Shown here one piece after another: positions 49,880 to 58,284 of a stretch of DNA of 64,000 nucleotides (positions are counted from its first letter, which is position 1; every line of letters starts with the position of its first letter). The stretch spans positions 1-64,000 of the IMG/VR virus record IMGVR_UViG_3300006810_000040; one strand, 5' to 3'. A model generated the notes under the pieces. The model did not search any database, was not told the origin of the DNA, and saw only the letters and a list, made by a program, of their open reading frames with translations. Both the position numbers and the translations under genes were made by a program. The stretch is from a virus.

Positions 49880-51162
49880 GCGGCCCCCTGATCCTGGACA
49901 AGACCGCCATCCGACTTCCCTCCGACTTGAGGCTCAAGCTGGTCATGGAGGACCCGGAGGCCCTGGCCCTGGCCCTCCTCGAGGCGCTGGGTGACATCGG
50001 TGAGTTTGCGGAGCCCCAGAACGACAACTTCGCTCTGCGCGCGGCGCTGTTCCGCGCGTGCGAGCTCGCCATCGCGCACCGCAAGGCGGACGTGCGGGTC
50101 CTGGGGACCGCTGAGGCGTTCGTCCGGTCCTTCGGCGAAGACGGGATGCTGGAGCAGGTCATCCGCGGCGTGTCGCTGAGCCTGCACGACGGCACGCTGT
50201 ACCAGCGCACCAAGCGCGTCCACAACGGCAACGAGTGGGTCGAAGAGGTGGAGCCCAGCCCACACCGAGCGTTCCTCAAGGCCGCGGCCTACGACCGCCT
50301 GAACGGGACCGCTGGCTGCACCGTGGTCATGCCTAAACGGGTCGCCTACGACGGCGAAGAGGTGCCCAACCCCCACCGGGTGCGGCTGCGCCGCGGCGAC
50401 GGACGCCTGGGTGAGGTGGAACTGGTCGTCATGGCTGTGCGGGTCATCGGAATGAGCCCCATGACGGGTGCCCCTGCGGTCCTGGACTACACCCTGGAGT
50501 ACCAGCCGATGGTCGAGCTGCGCGCCGCCCTGCAGGAGCTCAGCGAGTCCGCGATCCACGCCGAGAGCGCGGCCGTTCAGATGGTGAGCGAGGACGACCT
50601 ACGCCGGCAACCCGGCTGGCGCTACATCCCGCTGGCAGGGGGCGTTGGGTACGTCTGCCAGCTCAGCCATGCAGCAGTGCGTCGGTGCTTCACCCGGTAC
50701 GCACGCACCAACGCCGACGCCATCCGTTGGGCCAGCACCTACGCCCGGCGCAACGCGCTGCGCGCTCACCCGGCGTTCGCTGGGGTGTCCAACGTCGCCA
50801 TCGACCGCAACGGGCACGCCCTGGTCCCGATGGTGGGGTGGACGGGCGACGCCGCGGCGATGACTGCGTGGCAGCGGCTGGTCCAGGCCCTGGTCGCAGG
50901 CGAGGCCCCGCCTGCGGACGTGGAACACGTCGAACTGCAGGAGCAAGTCGAGCTCACGGACGTGGAGCCCGAGACGGCCGCGCCGATCACGACCCCAGAG
51001 GAGCAGGAGATGCTGCGCAAGAACGCCCTGATCGAGCAGATCGATGCGCTGATGATCAGGCTGCCCGCCTCCCGGCTTCGGGCGGCCATCCCCCCCGGCT
51101 ACCCCGCGGACCTGTCGGAAGACGACCTGGCCGCCCTTCTCTCCAGCCTTCAGGAGGACTGA
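49876..51162 (+). CDS. Unknown protein, possible single-strand annealing protein
   Basis: 428 aa. The central part (DDLRRQPGWRYIPLAGGVGYVCQLSHAAVRRCFTRYARTNADAIRWASTYARRNALRAHP) has a helix with 'ARRNA' spacing reminiscent of RecT/ERF-type annealing proteins, and the gene is followed shortly by an SbcC-like ATPase and helicases, a common recombination context. No diagnostic motif was found, so the function is a hypothesis. The C-terminal ~70 residues are acidic with a leucine-rich tail. Confidence 0.55.
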   Translation: MSGPLILDKTAIRLPSDLRLKLVMEDPEALALALLEALGDIGEFAEPQNDNFALRAALFRACELAIAHRKADVRVLGTAEAFVRSFGEDGMLEQVIRGVSLSLHDGTLYQRTKRVHNGNEWVEEVEPSPHRAFLKAAAYDRLNGTAGCTVVMPKRVAYDGEEVPNPHRVRLRRGDGRLGEVELVVMAVRVIGMSPMTGAPAVLDYTLEYQPMVELRAALQELSESAIHAESAAVQMVSEDDLRRQPGWRYIPLAGGVGYVCQLSHAAVRRCFTRYARTNADAIRWASTYARRNALRAHPAFAGVSNVAIDRNGHALVPMVGWTGDAAAMTAWQRLVQALVAGEAPPADVEHVELQEQVELTDVEPETAAPITTPEEQEMLRKNALIEQIDALMIRLPASRLRAAIPPGYPADLSEDDLAALLSSLQED

Positions 51163-52013
51163 TGCCCAGATCCACCCGCGAACGCATGATCGACAACATG
51201 GTGAAGACCTACGGGGCAGCGCGGGCTGCCGCGTTCATCCGGGGGCTCGAGGAAGGACGCTCTGCAGCCTCGCTGGCGACTGAGCTGGGTGTCACCCGCC
51301 AGCGCGCCAACCAGTGGGCCGACGCCTTCGGGACGCGCGTCACCATCTACACGCCCCATCCCGAGGTCACCGAAGCGCTCAAGCGCGCCGCAATGAGTTC
51401 GCGTCGCGCCATCCCCGAGTATGAGGGGTTGTACGAGGTCAGCACGGACGGTGTCGTTCATTCCTTGGAGCGCACCGTGCAGCGCACCGACGGAAGCACT
51501 CAGCGTGTCCGTGGGCGGGCTCTACGGGCAACCACCAACGGTGACGGTTACCTCATGGCTTCACGTTGGGTGATGCAACGGGTGGTAGACCCACAGCGGG
51601 GAGACTGCTACCGCGCAGCAGTTGCGTCGGCGCTGGGGCTTGCACTTGACTCTGTCCCAGAGAGTGTGGGCGAGCCGGGTGAATTCGCCGAGTTCCTACG
51701 TGTTCTTGGTCTCTGCGGGGTGACGTTGAGGGACAGCCACCTCAAAGCCGAGCCCCCCGGCTATGGTGGCGTCAATTGGGATGCGCGAGTCTTGGTCCAA
51801 TATGACCACGCTCAGGGTTCACTCGCCCTGGCAAGCGTCCCATCTCAGCGGTATCCTGGGCAATGGCACGCCATTGTGGTTGGATTCGTTCTTCAGACTG
51901 GAGGATGGGTCGAGGTTAAGTGCCTTCACGACCCCAACCCCAGCAATAAGCCCTACGACATGTCCACCACAAGGATCCGGAGACTCACGTTTATACTTCC
52001 GGCGGCCAAGTAG
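51162..52013 (+). CDS. HTH protein fused in frame to NUMOD4 half of a split homing endonuclease (open to the insert's stop)
   Basis: The frame has three parts. Residues 1-75: a helix-turn-helix (GRSAASLATELGVTRQRANQWADAFG), probably the original phage gene. Residues ~78-134 (51392-51563): a NUMOD4-type start of an HNH homing endonuclease (IPEYEGLYEVSTDGVVHSLERTV ... GYLMAS), with a possible own ATG at 51392. From 51564 on: an inserted sequence coding the separate 51573 gene. The matching HNH half lies at 52079-52429. So the frame as it stands is a chance fusion of pieces with different histories. Confidence 0.7.
   Translation: MPRSTRERMIDNMVKTYGAARAAAFIRGLEEGRSAASLATELGVTRQRANQWADAFGTRVTIYTPHPEVTEALKRAAMSSRRAIPEYEGLYEVSTDGVVHSLERTVQRTDGSTQRVRGRALRATTNGDGYLMASRWVMQRVVDPQRGDCYRAAVASALGLALDSVPESVGEPGEFAEFLRVLGLCGVTLRDSHLKAEPPGYGGVNWDARVLVQYDHAQGSLALASVPSQRYPGQWHAIVVGFVLQTGGWVEVKCLHDPNPSNKPYDMSTTRIRRLTFILPAAK
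51573..52013 (+). CDS. Inserted gene: small papain/C39-like cysteine-peptidase-type phage protein
   Basis: 146 aa from the ATG at 51573. Pattern GDCYRAAVASALGLALDSVP at the N-terminus, then WHAIVVGFV and HDPNPSNKPYD, has the Cys...His...Asp order of a large group of small phage proteins with a papain-like fold; whether it is an active peptidase is unknown. It starts with a natural-looking N-terminus (MQRVVDP) although the frame is also open upstream. Base composition is less GC-rich than neighbours, consistent with recent import into the homing endonuclease gene. Confidence 0.68.
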   Translation: MQRVVDPQRGDCYRAAVASALGLALDSVPESVGEPGEFAEFLRVLGLCGVTLRDSHLKAEPPGYGGVNWDARVLVQYDHAQGSLALASVPSQRYPGQWHAIVVGFVLQTGGWVEVKCLHDPNPSNKPYDMSTTRIRRLTFILPAAK

Positions 52014-52072
52014 ATGGGCTGGTCTGGGTCCTTTGATGCGGCGTTGGCTGCGGGTGGCAAGCCCCGGTTCTG

Positions 52073-52429
52073 GTGAGCCTAAGCAAGGGCGGCGTTCGTA
52101 GCCCACGCTACGTTCATCACCTCGTGCTGCTCGCCCACGAAGGCGAGCGCCCAGACGGCCAACAGGTCCGCCACCTGGACGGCAACCCAGCCAACAACCA
52201 GCTGGCCAACCTCTGCTACGGCACGCCCCGCGAGAACCAGGCGGACCGGGTCCGCCACGGCACTCACTGCCGCGGCTCGCAGCATCCCCAGTCCAAACTC
52301 ACCGAGGAGGATGTGGCCGAGATTCGCCGCCTGGGCGACCAGCGCCACGCTGCGCTCGCCAAGCGCTTCGGGGTCCAGCGCAACACCATCTCCAGAATAC
52401 TCCAACGCAAGAGTTGGACCCACGTTTGA
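52073..52429 (+). pseudogene. HNH half of split homing endonuclease
   Basis: GTG at 52073 gives 118 aa. From 52079: SKGGVRSPRYVHHLVLLAHEG, then VRHLDGNPANNQLANLCYGTPRENQADR, the HNH motif of NUMOD4-HNH homing endonucleases, followed by an HTH (LAKRFGVQRNTISRILQ). On its own it lacks the NUMOD4 domain, which ends at 51563. Joining 51563 to 52079 restores the family's usual order (GYLMAS + LSKGG...VHHLV). It might still be expressed as a separate chain. Confidence 0.78.
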
Positions 52430-52486
52430 CTTCACCCTCAGCTTACAGTAGCACTACGCACAGCCGTGTACCGCCGGAGGCATGAA

Positions 52487-54979
52487 ATGCACCTCACCAC
52501 CATCAGAGCGCGCCACATCCACAACGCGCTCAGCTACGAGATCGAACTGGGCCAGCGCGTAATGCTGGCGGTCGGCCCCAACGAGGCCGGCAAGTCCTCG
52601 TTGCTGGGGCTGGCTGGGCTCGCCCTGGTCGGGCCCCGGGGCAGCAACTGGCCTGTCCTGGGCACATCGCCCGACTACGACTTTAGCGTCACCGCCACGT
52701 TCGCCCACGACGGTCGCCTGTCCATCCTGGACCGGGCGCTGGTGCGCGGGAAGCACACGGGCCGGCTCAACGGGCGCAAACTCGGCCTGGCCGCCTTCAA
52801 CGCGGAGTGCGGGCGCATCGGCGGCCCGCCGTCGCGCTTCCGAATCGGCGACTGGCTCAACCTGTCGCCTGCCAAGAAGTTCAACGAGATCCGGGGGCTG
52901 CTGCCCGACGAGGCCGTCAACACCGGCGCGCTTCACGCGCTGCTGCAGCGCACCGAGGTGCTGGGGCCGCTGACGGCCCTGTTCCAGGACAAGCGCACCT
53001 GGTGGGATCAGATGGACGCTCCCGCGACCGCCACGCTGGAGCGCATCGACACCGACCTGCACAACCTGTGGCTGCGGAGCAACCAGGACGCTGTGCGCCT
53101 GACCGCGACGGTCGAGCAGGGGCTCCAGGACCTGGCGGCGCGGGGCGAGGTAGTGGGCACCCCCGCCGCGCTGCAGGCGAAGATCGACGCCGTCGAGGAG
53201 TCCATCCGGGCGCTGCGCGAGAAGCTGGGCGAGGGCACCGGCATGGCCGAGGGGCGGGCCGCCCTCGAGCGTCGCATCGCCGAGTTGGAGCGGCCGATCC
53301 CCATGCCGTCCGGACAGTCTGACGACCTGGACGCTCTGGACGCGGCCGTTGATGGGCTTCGCCAGGAGGTCCAGGACCTGCGCACGAACCTGGGGGAGGC
53401 CGAGATCCAGCTGGAGGCTGCCCGCCAGCGCGCGCGTGTGGCCCAGGACGCACTGAACGCCGGCCAGGCCGCCGCTGGTGCGTGGACCACGTACAACACC
53501 GGCGTCGAGGCGCGTGCCCAGCTCAAGCGAGCCGAGCAGCAGCAGCTCGAGCGTGTCGAGCGAGCCACCGGACAAGCCCGGGATGTTGGGCAGGTAAAGG
53601 CCGAGCTCTACGAGAGCTACATGGAGGCCGACGCCGCCTGGGGGCAGGCCACCCGCGGAATGGACGCCGCGCGCGCCGAGGTGGGCAAGGCCCTGGCAGC
53701 GTCGAAGGCCGACCTGCTGGAGACCGAGCTGTACCGCTTGGTGCGGTCGCTCGCCGACATGGAGGACCTGGTCGTGTACACGCCCGACGACGACAACGGG
53801 TCCATCGTGTGGAGCCAGGTTGTAGACGAAATCGACGCCATCACCACCAGCACCCAGACCACCAAGGCTGTGCGCGCTGCTCACGCGGACGCCAAGAAGG
53901 CCGAGCGGGTGGCGTTCGAAGCGAACAGCCAGGCCCGCAGCGCCTACCAGGAGGTCCTACGTCGGACGAAGGACGCCCAACGGGCCCTGGAAGATGCCCA
54001 GCGCGACCTGGATGGCGTCCAGGACAAACTGCAGGCCCTCCCGCCCCTGGAGCGGCCAGAGGGCACCCAGCCCGACCTGGTCGCGCTCCGGGCGGACCTG
54101 GATGCAGAGATCAGCGTCGGCCGTCAGGTGGCCGACGCCCGCACCCGGGCCTACGAGCGTCTGAACGCTGCCGCCAAGCGCACGCGAACGGCCGAGCGCA
54201 ACCTGGAGCGGACCCGCGCCGCGGCCACCAGCTACGAGAAGCAGCGCGCGCGGATCGAGGGCGAGAACGCCAACCGCGTCCGCGAACTGGAGAGCGCCCG
54301 CCAAGAACTGGCGCAGCTCGCCGACATGGTGGACGTTGAGATGCTGGCGGAAGCCATCGACGGCGCGAAGGCTGAGAAGGCCCAGCTGGTCACCAGGCTG
54401 CAGAAGCTCGAGGATGCTGCCCACGCAAAGGCCGCGTCGAGGGAGCACCAGGCCCAGCTGGAGATGGCCCGTCAGACCAGGTCGGACGCCCGCGCCCTGC
54501 GCGACCGCACACGCGAGCTCGCACAGCAGCTCTACCGCGAGGCCATCGAGGCCCTGATGGACCCCGCCAGCCGTATGTGCCAGCGGGTTCTGGGGGCTGA
54601 GCTTCTGCTGCTGCCCGACAGCTCCGGGTCCAGCCAGGGCATCGGCGTGTTCCTGCAGCGTGAGCGGGACGGGCACAACGAGCAGATCCCGTTTGCCACC
54701 GCGAGCCGGAGCCAACAGACCATCGTGGCCAGCGCCCTGAAGATCGCCATGCAGGTCCGCATGATGGAGCAGGACGCGGGCTGGCGCGCGCTGGTGGTGG
54801 ACGACCTGGAGAACCTGAGCGGCATGGCCTCCGACCATGAGAGCCGCCGTGATGCCTTCGTCGGCGCGCTGTGCGACCTGGTCGAGGCCGGGCTGCTCGA
54901 CAACGTGTTCATCGCCTGCGTGGATGATGGCTGGCGGCCTGCGGACGAGCGCGTCCACGTCGAGGAGCTGACCAAATGA
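52487..54979 (+). CDS. SbcC/Rad50-like SMC-type ATPase
   Basis: 830 aa from the ATG at 52487 with GGAGG 6 nt upstream. Walker A GPNEAGKSS at residues 30-38, Walker B-type ALVVDDLENL near 768, and between them two long coiled coils (~200-390, ~470-720) with a central non-coiled region; this is the Rad50/SbcC plan. Such ATPases work with an SbcD/Mre11 nuclease to process DNA ends; no partner nuclease is visible in the window. TTGACT (52426-52431) with TAGCAC 17 bp on is a weak promoter candidate upstream. Confidence 0.88.
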   Translation: MHLTTIRARHIHNALSYEIELGQRVMLAVGPNEAGKSSLLGLAGLALVGPRGSNWPVLGTSPDYDFSVTATFAHDGRLSILDRALVRGKHTGRLNGRKLGLAAFNAECGRIGGPPSRFRIGDWLNLSPAKKFNEIRGLLPDEAVNTGALHALLQRTEVLGPLTALFQDKRTWWDQMDAPATATLERIDTDLHNLWLRSNQDAVRLTATVEQGLQDLAARGEVVGTPAALQAKIDAVEESIRALREKLGEGTGMAEGRAALERRIAELERPIPMPSGQSDDLDALDAAVDGLRQEVQDLRTNLGEAEIQLEAARQRARVAQDALNAGQAAAGAWTTYNTGVEARAQLKRAEQQQLERVERATGQARDVGQVKAELYESYMEADAAWGQATRGMDAARAEVGKALAASKADLLETELYRLVRSLADMEDLVVYTPDDDNGSIVWSQVVDEIDAITTSTQTTKAVRAAHADAKKAERVAFEANSQARSAYQEVLRRTKDAQRALEDAQRDLDGVQDKLQALPPLERPEGTQPDLVALRADLDAEISVGRQVADARTRAYERLNAAAKRTRTAERNLERTRAAATSYEKQRARIEGENANRVRELESARQELAQLADMVDVEMLAEAIDGAKAEKAQLVTRLQKLEDAAHAKAASREHQAQLEMARQTRSDARALRDRTRELAQQLYREAIEALMDPASRMCQRVLGAELLLLPDSSGSSQGIGVFLQRERDGHNEQIPFATASRSQQTIVASALKIAMQVRMMEQDAGWRALVVDDLENLSGMASDHESRRDAFVGALCDLVEAGLLDNVFIACVDDGWRPADERVHVEELTK

Positions 54980-55101
54980 GCAAGCAACCTGCTGCCTACA
55001 ACCTGGGCCGTGTCCTGGTCTGGCTCGCCGCTGGTGGGGTCGTCCTGACCGCGCTGGCGTGCGCCGGCCTGGGCTTCGCCTACCTCGCTGGAGCCCTCTG
55101 A
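54976..55101 (+). CDS. 41-residue single-span membrane protein
   Basis: ATG at 54976 in an ATGA overlap with the SbcC-like gene; stop TGA at 55099-55101 overlaps the next ATG. The sequence is a short polar N-terminus (MSKQPAAYNLGR) followed by a ~27-residue hydrophobic stretch (LVWLAAGGVVLTALACAGL...). The tight coupling on both sides makes it likely to be real. Function unknown; very small for a holin. Confidence 0.7.
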   Translation: MSKQPAAYNLGRVLVWLAAGGVVLTALACAGLGFAYLAGAL

Positions 55102-55961
55102 TGGCTAACGACCTCAAACTGAACCTGGACGGCCTGCAGCTGGAGCTGGGCCGCGACATGCACACCCTGCGCCTCGAGGCGTGGGCCGCCGCCGCGCGCG
55201 CCCACTGCGCCGAGCGCGAGAACTGGGTCTACCCGCAGCGCGGCGAGACCGTCGAGCGCCCGCCCCACAGCGATGTCTGCGTCATGCGCTTCAGCAGCTC
55301 TGGGTCGAAGGAGAGCCGCATCAAAGTGGTCTACGGCGTGGACGCGGTCCACACCGGCGAAGTCTGGATGGCCTACGAGCACCTGAGCGTTCAGATGAGC
55401 CTCCCGGTGGCCCTGACCCAGGGCGAGGTCAACGGGATGACCGAGCGCGTGCTGCAGCTCATGGACCCCATCGTGCGGACGGTCTGGCCGGTGGCTGGTC
55501 ACGACGGTGAGCTCTACATCAGCCACACCATCAAGGCGTCACCGCCGATCCCAGTGCTGGTGGGCCGCCAGGCCGTGGCGCGCACGCCGATCACGGCGCA
55601 CTTCTTTCGCGACACTGGGACCCCGTCATGGGACGAGCCCAGCCCCGTACCGGAGCCCGCGCAGGAGGCCGTGGTCACGGGTCGCCCGCTGGACTTCGGG
55701 AAGGACCCGGTCCTGCCCTGGGTCGAGCACCCGGGCAGCCGCCTGCTCTACTGGAAGCCCATCCGCAACGGACCGCCCGGCCTGGCTGCGGTCTGCTACC
55801 TGCAGAGCACCGGTGGGTGGGCCGTGGCGGTCTTTCGGACCCAGAAGAACCAGCGGCGCTTCCTGACAGGCAACTGCCGGGATGCGCAGCACGCCGCCCG
55901 GGTGGCCGAGGGCCACGTCTCCAAGATCATCGAGTCCGGTGACGCTGCAAAGCGGCAGTAG
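55101..55961 (+). CDS. Unknown alpha/beta protein
   Basis: 286 aa starting at the ATG that overlaps the preceding stop. Mixed alpha/beta with conserved-looking segments (RIKVVYGVDAVHTGEVWMAYEHLSV, RLLYWKPIRNGPPG, GGWAVAVFRTQKNQRR). No family recognised. It belongs to the recombination/replication operon by position only. Confidence 0.65.
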   Translation: MANDLKLNLDGLQLELGRDMHTLRLEAWAAAARAHCAERENWVYPQRGETVERPPHSDVCVMRFSSSGSKESRIKVVYGVDAVHTGEVWMAYEHLSVQMSLPVALTQGEVNGMTERVLQLMDPIVRTVWPVAGHDGELYISHTIKASPPIPVLVGRQAVARTPITAHFFRDTGTPSWDEPSPVPEPAQEAVVTGRPLDFGKDPVLPWVEHPGSRLLYWKPIRNGPPGLAAVCYLQSTGGWAVAVFRTQKNQRRFLTGNCRDAQHAARVAEGHVSKIIESGDAAKRQ

Positions 55962-55989
55962 ACTCCCACCCCCAAGCCGAGGGCTGCCG

Positions 55990-56340
55990 ATGCCAAAGAT
56001 GACGACCGAGGAGCGTTTCGAGCGCTTCCACCAAGAAAACCCCCGTCTTTACCGGGAGCTACGCAGCAGGGCTGTAGCTCTCCACGCCGTTGGTGCGACC
56101 CGCACCAGCACCAAGGCCCTGGTCGAGGTCGTGCGCTACGACCACGCCATCAGAACCCGCGGCGAGGAGTTCAAGGTCAACAACAGCTTCACGGCGTTCT
56201 ACGCCCGCGTGCTGGTCGCTGACCGTCCCGAACTCGCCAGCATCCTGACCATGCGAGCCATGAACCCGGAGTACGTCCCCGACCTGGTCAATCTCGGCCT
56301 GCGGGCGAAGTTCGACGGCGCTCAAGCGCGGCTGGTATGA
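55990..56340 (+). CDS. Conserved small phage protein (unknown function)
   Basis: 116 aa from the ATG at 55990. The pattern ERFERFHQENPRLYRELRSRA ... FKVNNSFTAFYARVLVADRPELASI corresponds to a widespread small phage protein of unknown function that I recognise by its 'FHxxNPxxY' and 'NNxFxAxYAR' parts. Overlaps the UvrD-like gene by ATGA. Confidence 0.72.
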   Translation: MPKMTTEERFERFHQENPRLYRELRSRAVALHAVGATRTSTKALVEVVRYDHAIRTRGEEFKVNNSFTAFYARVLVADRPELASILTMRAMNPEYVPDLVNLGLRAKFDGAQARLV

Positions 56341-58093
56341 GCGTCGCAGGCCCCCTGGAGGCCATGCTGGCCCAGGCGAACGACGCCCAGCGCCAGGCCA
56401 TCGAGACCCGAGGCCGGCGCGTCCTGGTGGTCGCCGGGGCCGGCACCGGGAAGACCTACACCCTGGTCGGCCACGCCGCATCGCTCCTGGTCGAGGGCGT
56501 GCCCGCCGAGCGCATCCTCTGCGTCACCTTCACCAACAAGGCCGCCGACGAGATGCGCGAGCGCCTGACGGCCCTGCTGCCCGGCTACGAGCTGCCCGCG
56601 ATCCGCACCTTGCACAGCTTCTGCGGCGAGCTGCTGCGTCAGGAGGCCGATGCCCTGGGGCGCGACGCCGACTTCTCCATCTACGACGACTACGACTACA
56701 TCGCCCTGTTGCGCGCTGCTTCGCGGAACCTCGGCGACGCCAAGTGGAAGAGCCGGCGCGTGAAGACGCTGGAGAAGACCAAGACGGTCACCACCCTGGT
56801 GAGGGGCTGGCTGGACGAGTCCAACGCCTTCACGTTCAGCGACCTCGAGGCCCGCGCCTTGCGTCTGTTGAAGGAAGACCCCGAGGTCCACGCGCGCTGG
56901 CTGGGTCGGTACGAGCACCTGCTGATGGACGAGACCCAGGACACCAGCGCCGCGCAGTACCTGATCGTCGAGCGCCTGGAGCCCGCCCACACCTTCTATG
57001 TCGCAGATCCCCGACAGCGGATCTATGGCTGGCGTGGTGCCGACGGCCAGAAGCTGGTGGAGCTCAGCAACGACGGCGACACCGTCGTGATCCGCCTGCG
57101 CACCAACTACCGGAGCACGCCGGAGATCGTCGATGTCGGCAACCGACTGGCGACTGGCGACTGGGGCGACCTGGAGGCCGCTGTCGGCACCCAGGAGCAC
57201 ACCCCGCGCGTCCTGCAGGCCCAGACGGCTGGAGAGACCGCTGAGGCCGCTGTGCGCGCCCTGGGCAGCCTGGAGGGCAAGACTGTGGCCGTGCTGGGCC
57301 GGCGCTGGGCCGATCTGCGCGAGATCAGCGCCCGCTTCCACGCGGTCGGGATCCCTCACCTGATCTACGACCCCAGCACCGACGACGCCTGGAGCAGCCG
57401 TATCGGCCGGCGCACCGTGCGGGCGCTGGGCCTGGTCCAGAACCCTGCGGACAACGTCGCAGCCCGGTCGCTGGCCAACTGGGGCGAGCAGCGGTGGAGC
57501 CACCTGGAGCTGATGACCCTCGAGGCCCGCGCCACGCGGGAGCGCACCCACCTGTTTGAGCTGCTGGGCGAGGCAGCCCGGCTTGGATGCGGATCTACAC
57601 CGCCGTCCTCGAGGCCAAGGCCGCAGACACGCCGGGCCGCCCCTGTGACTGGGCGGATCTGTTCTTTCGGGAGCTCGATTGCGTCAGCCACCAGGCCGGC
57701 ACCGACATCGTGGACACGCTCCGCAACTGGGGCACCATCCCGGGCTTCCTGCGCTGGTGGGTCGAGCGGTCGGTCCAGGAACGGGTGCAGTGGGACAGCC
57801 CCGTCGTCCACCTGCTCACGGTCCACGCCAGCAAGGGCCTGGAGTTCGACTACGTCGTGGTCGCCAACGTCGTGGACGGCAGCTACCCCAGCAGCCGGAA
57901 GGACGCAGACCCCGACGAAGATCAGCGCGTGCTGTATGTCGCCTGCACGCGAGCTCGAGAGCGCCTGCTGCTCACCGTCCCCAAGGTCAAGCGCGTCAGC
58001 TGGGGGGCCGGCGTCACCAACCTGGACCCCAGCCCCTTCCTGGGCCACCTTCCCCACCCAATCGAGAGCTGGCCTTGCACCCCAAAGAAGTAG
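56337..58093 (+). CDS. UvrD/PcrA-like DNA helicase, interrupted by a -1 frameshift at ~57584
   Basis: The first frame has all N-terminal SF1 motifs: Walker A AGAGTGKT, CVTFTNKAADEM, TLHSFC, LLMDETQD, DPRQRIYGWRG, LRTNYRST. At about 57584 coding sense moves to the -1 frame (MRIYTAVLEAK from 57587), which carries TVHASKGLEFDYVVV and VLYVACTRARERL (motifs V and VI) and stops at 58093. The original frame stays open by chance to 59729 but is Arg/Ser/Pro-rich. An extra T after CTT near 57584 would restore one ~585-aa helicase. No slippery sequence is present, so an assembly error or an inactivating mutation is more likely than programmed slippage. Confidence 0.82.
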
Positions 58094-58284
58094 AGCTGGG
58101 CCGTCGCGTGGCTGTCCGCAACGGCAGCGCGCGCCAGGTCGGCATCATCGCGGCCGTTCTCGATGCGCGGATCTGGTTCAAGCAGGACCTGCCCCAGAAC
58201 ATCACCCTTCAGACCCGTGTCCGGGTCGAGTTCGACGACGGCGCGACGCTGGAGCGGACTGTCGCCAACCTCCTGGAGCCCTGA
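58075..58284 (+). CDS. Small beta-barrel-like protein, unknown
   Basis: 69 aa from a TTG at 58075 with GAGAG ~8 nt upstream; a GTG at 58108 is the alternative. Sequence GRRVAVRNGSARQVGIIAAVLDARIWF ... VRVEFDDGATLERTV reads like a small SH3/KOW-type barrel. Overlaps the helicase C-terminus by 19 nt and the next gene by one base. Confidence 0.6.
   Translation: MHPKEVELGRRVAVRNGSARQVGIIAAVLDARIWFKQDLPQNITLQTRVRVEFDDGATLERTVANLLEP

Noticed and set aside
52014-52076. 20-codon open frame (MGWSGSFDAALAAGG...) after the inserted gene
   Set aside because: Too short and without ribosome-binding site or homology clue; may be a remnant carried with the insertion.
51564-52078. Intein in the homing endonuclease gene
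   Set aside because: The inserted frame has a stop codon (52011-52013) before the downstream half and lacks intein splice-junction residues at its edges; an insertion or RNA intron fits better.
54976-55101. Holin call for the 41-residue membrane protein
   Set aside because: Single span and location in the recombination operon, far from the endolysin; only 'membrane protein' is supported.
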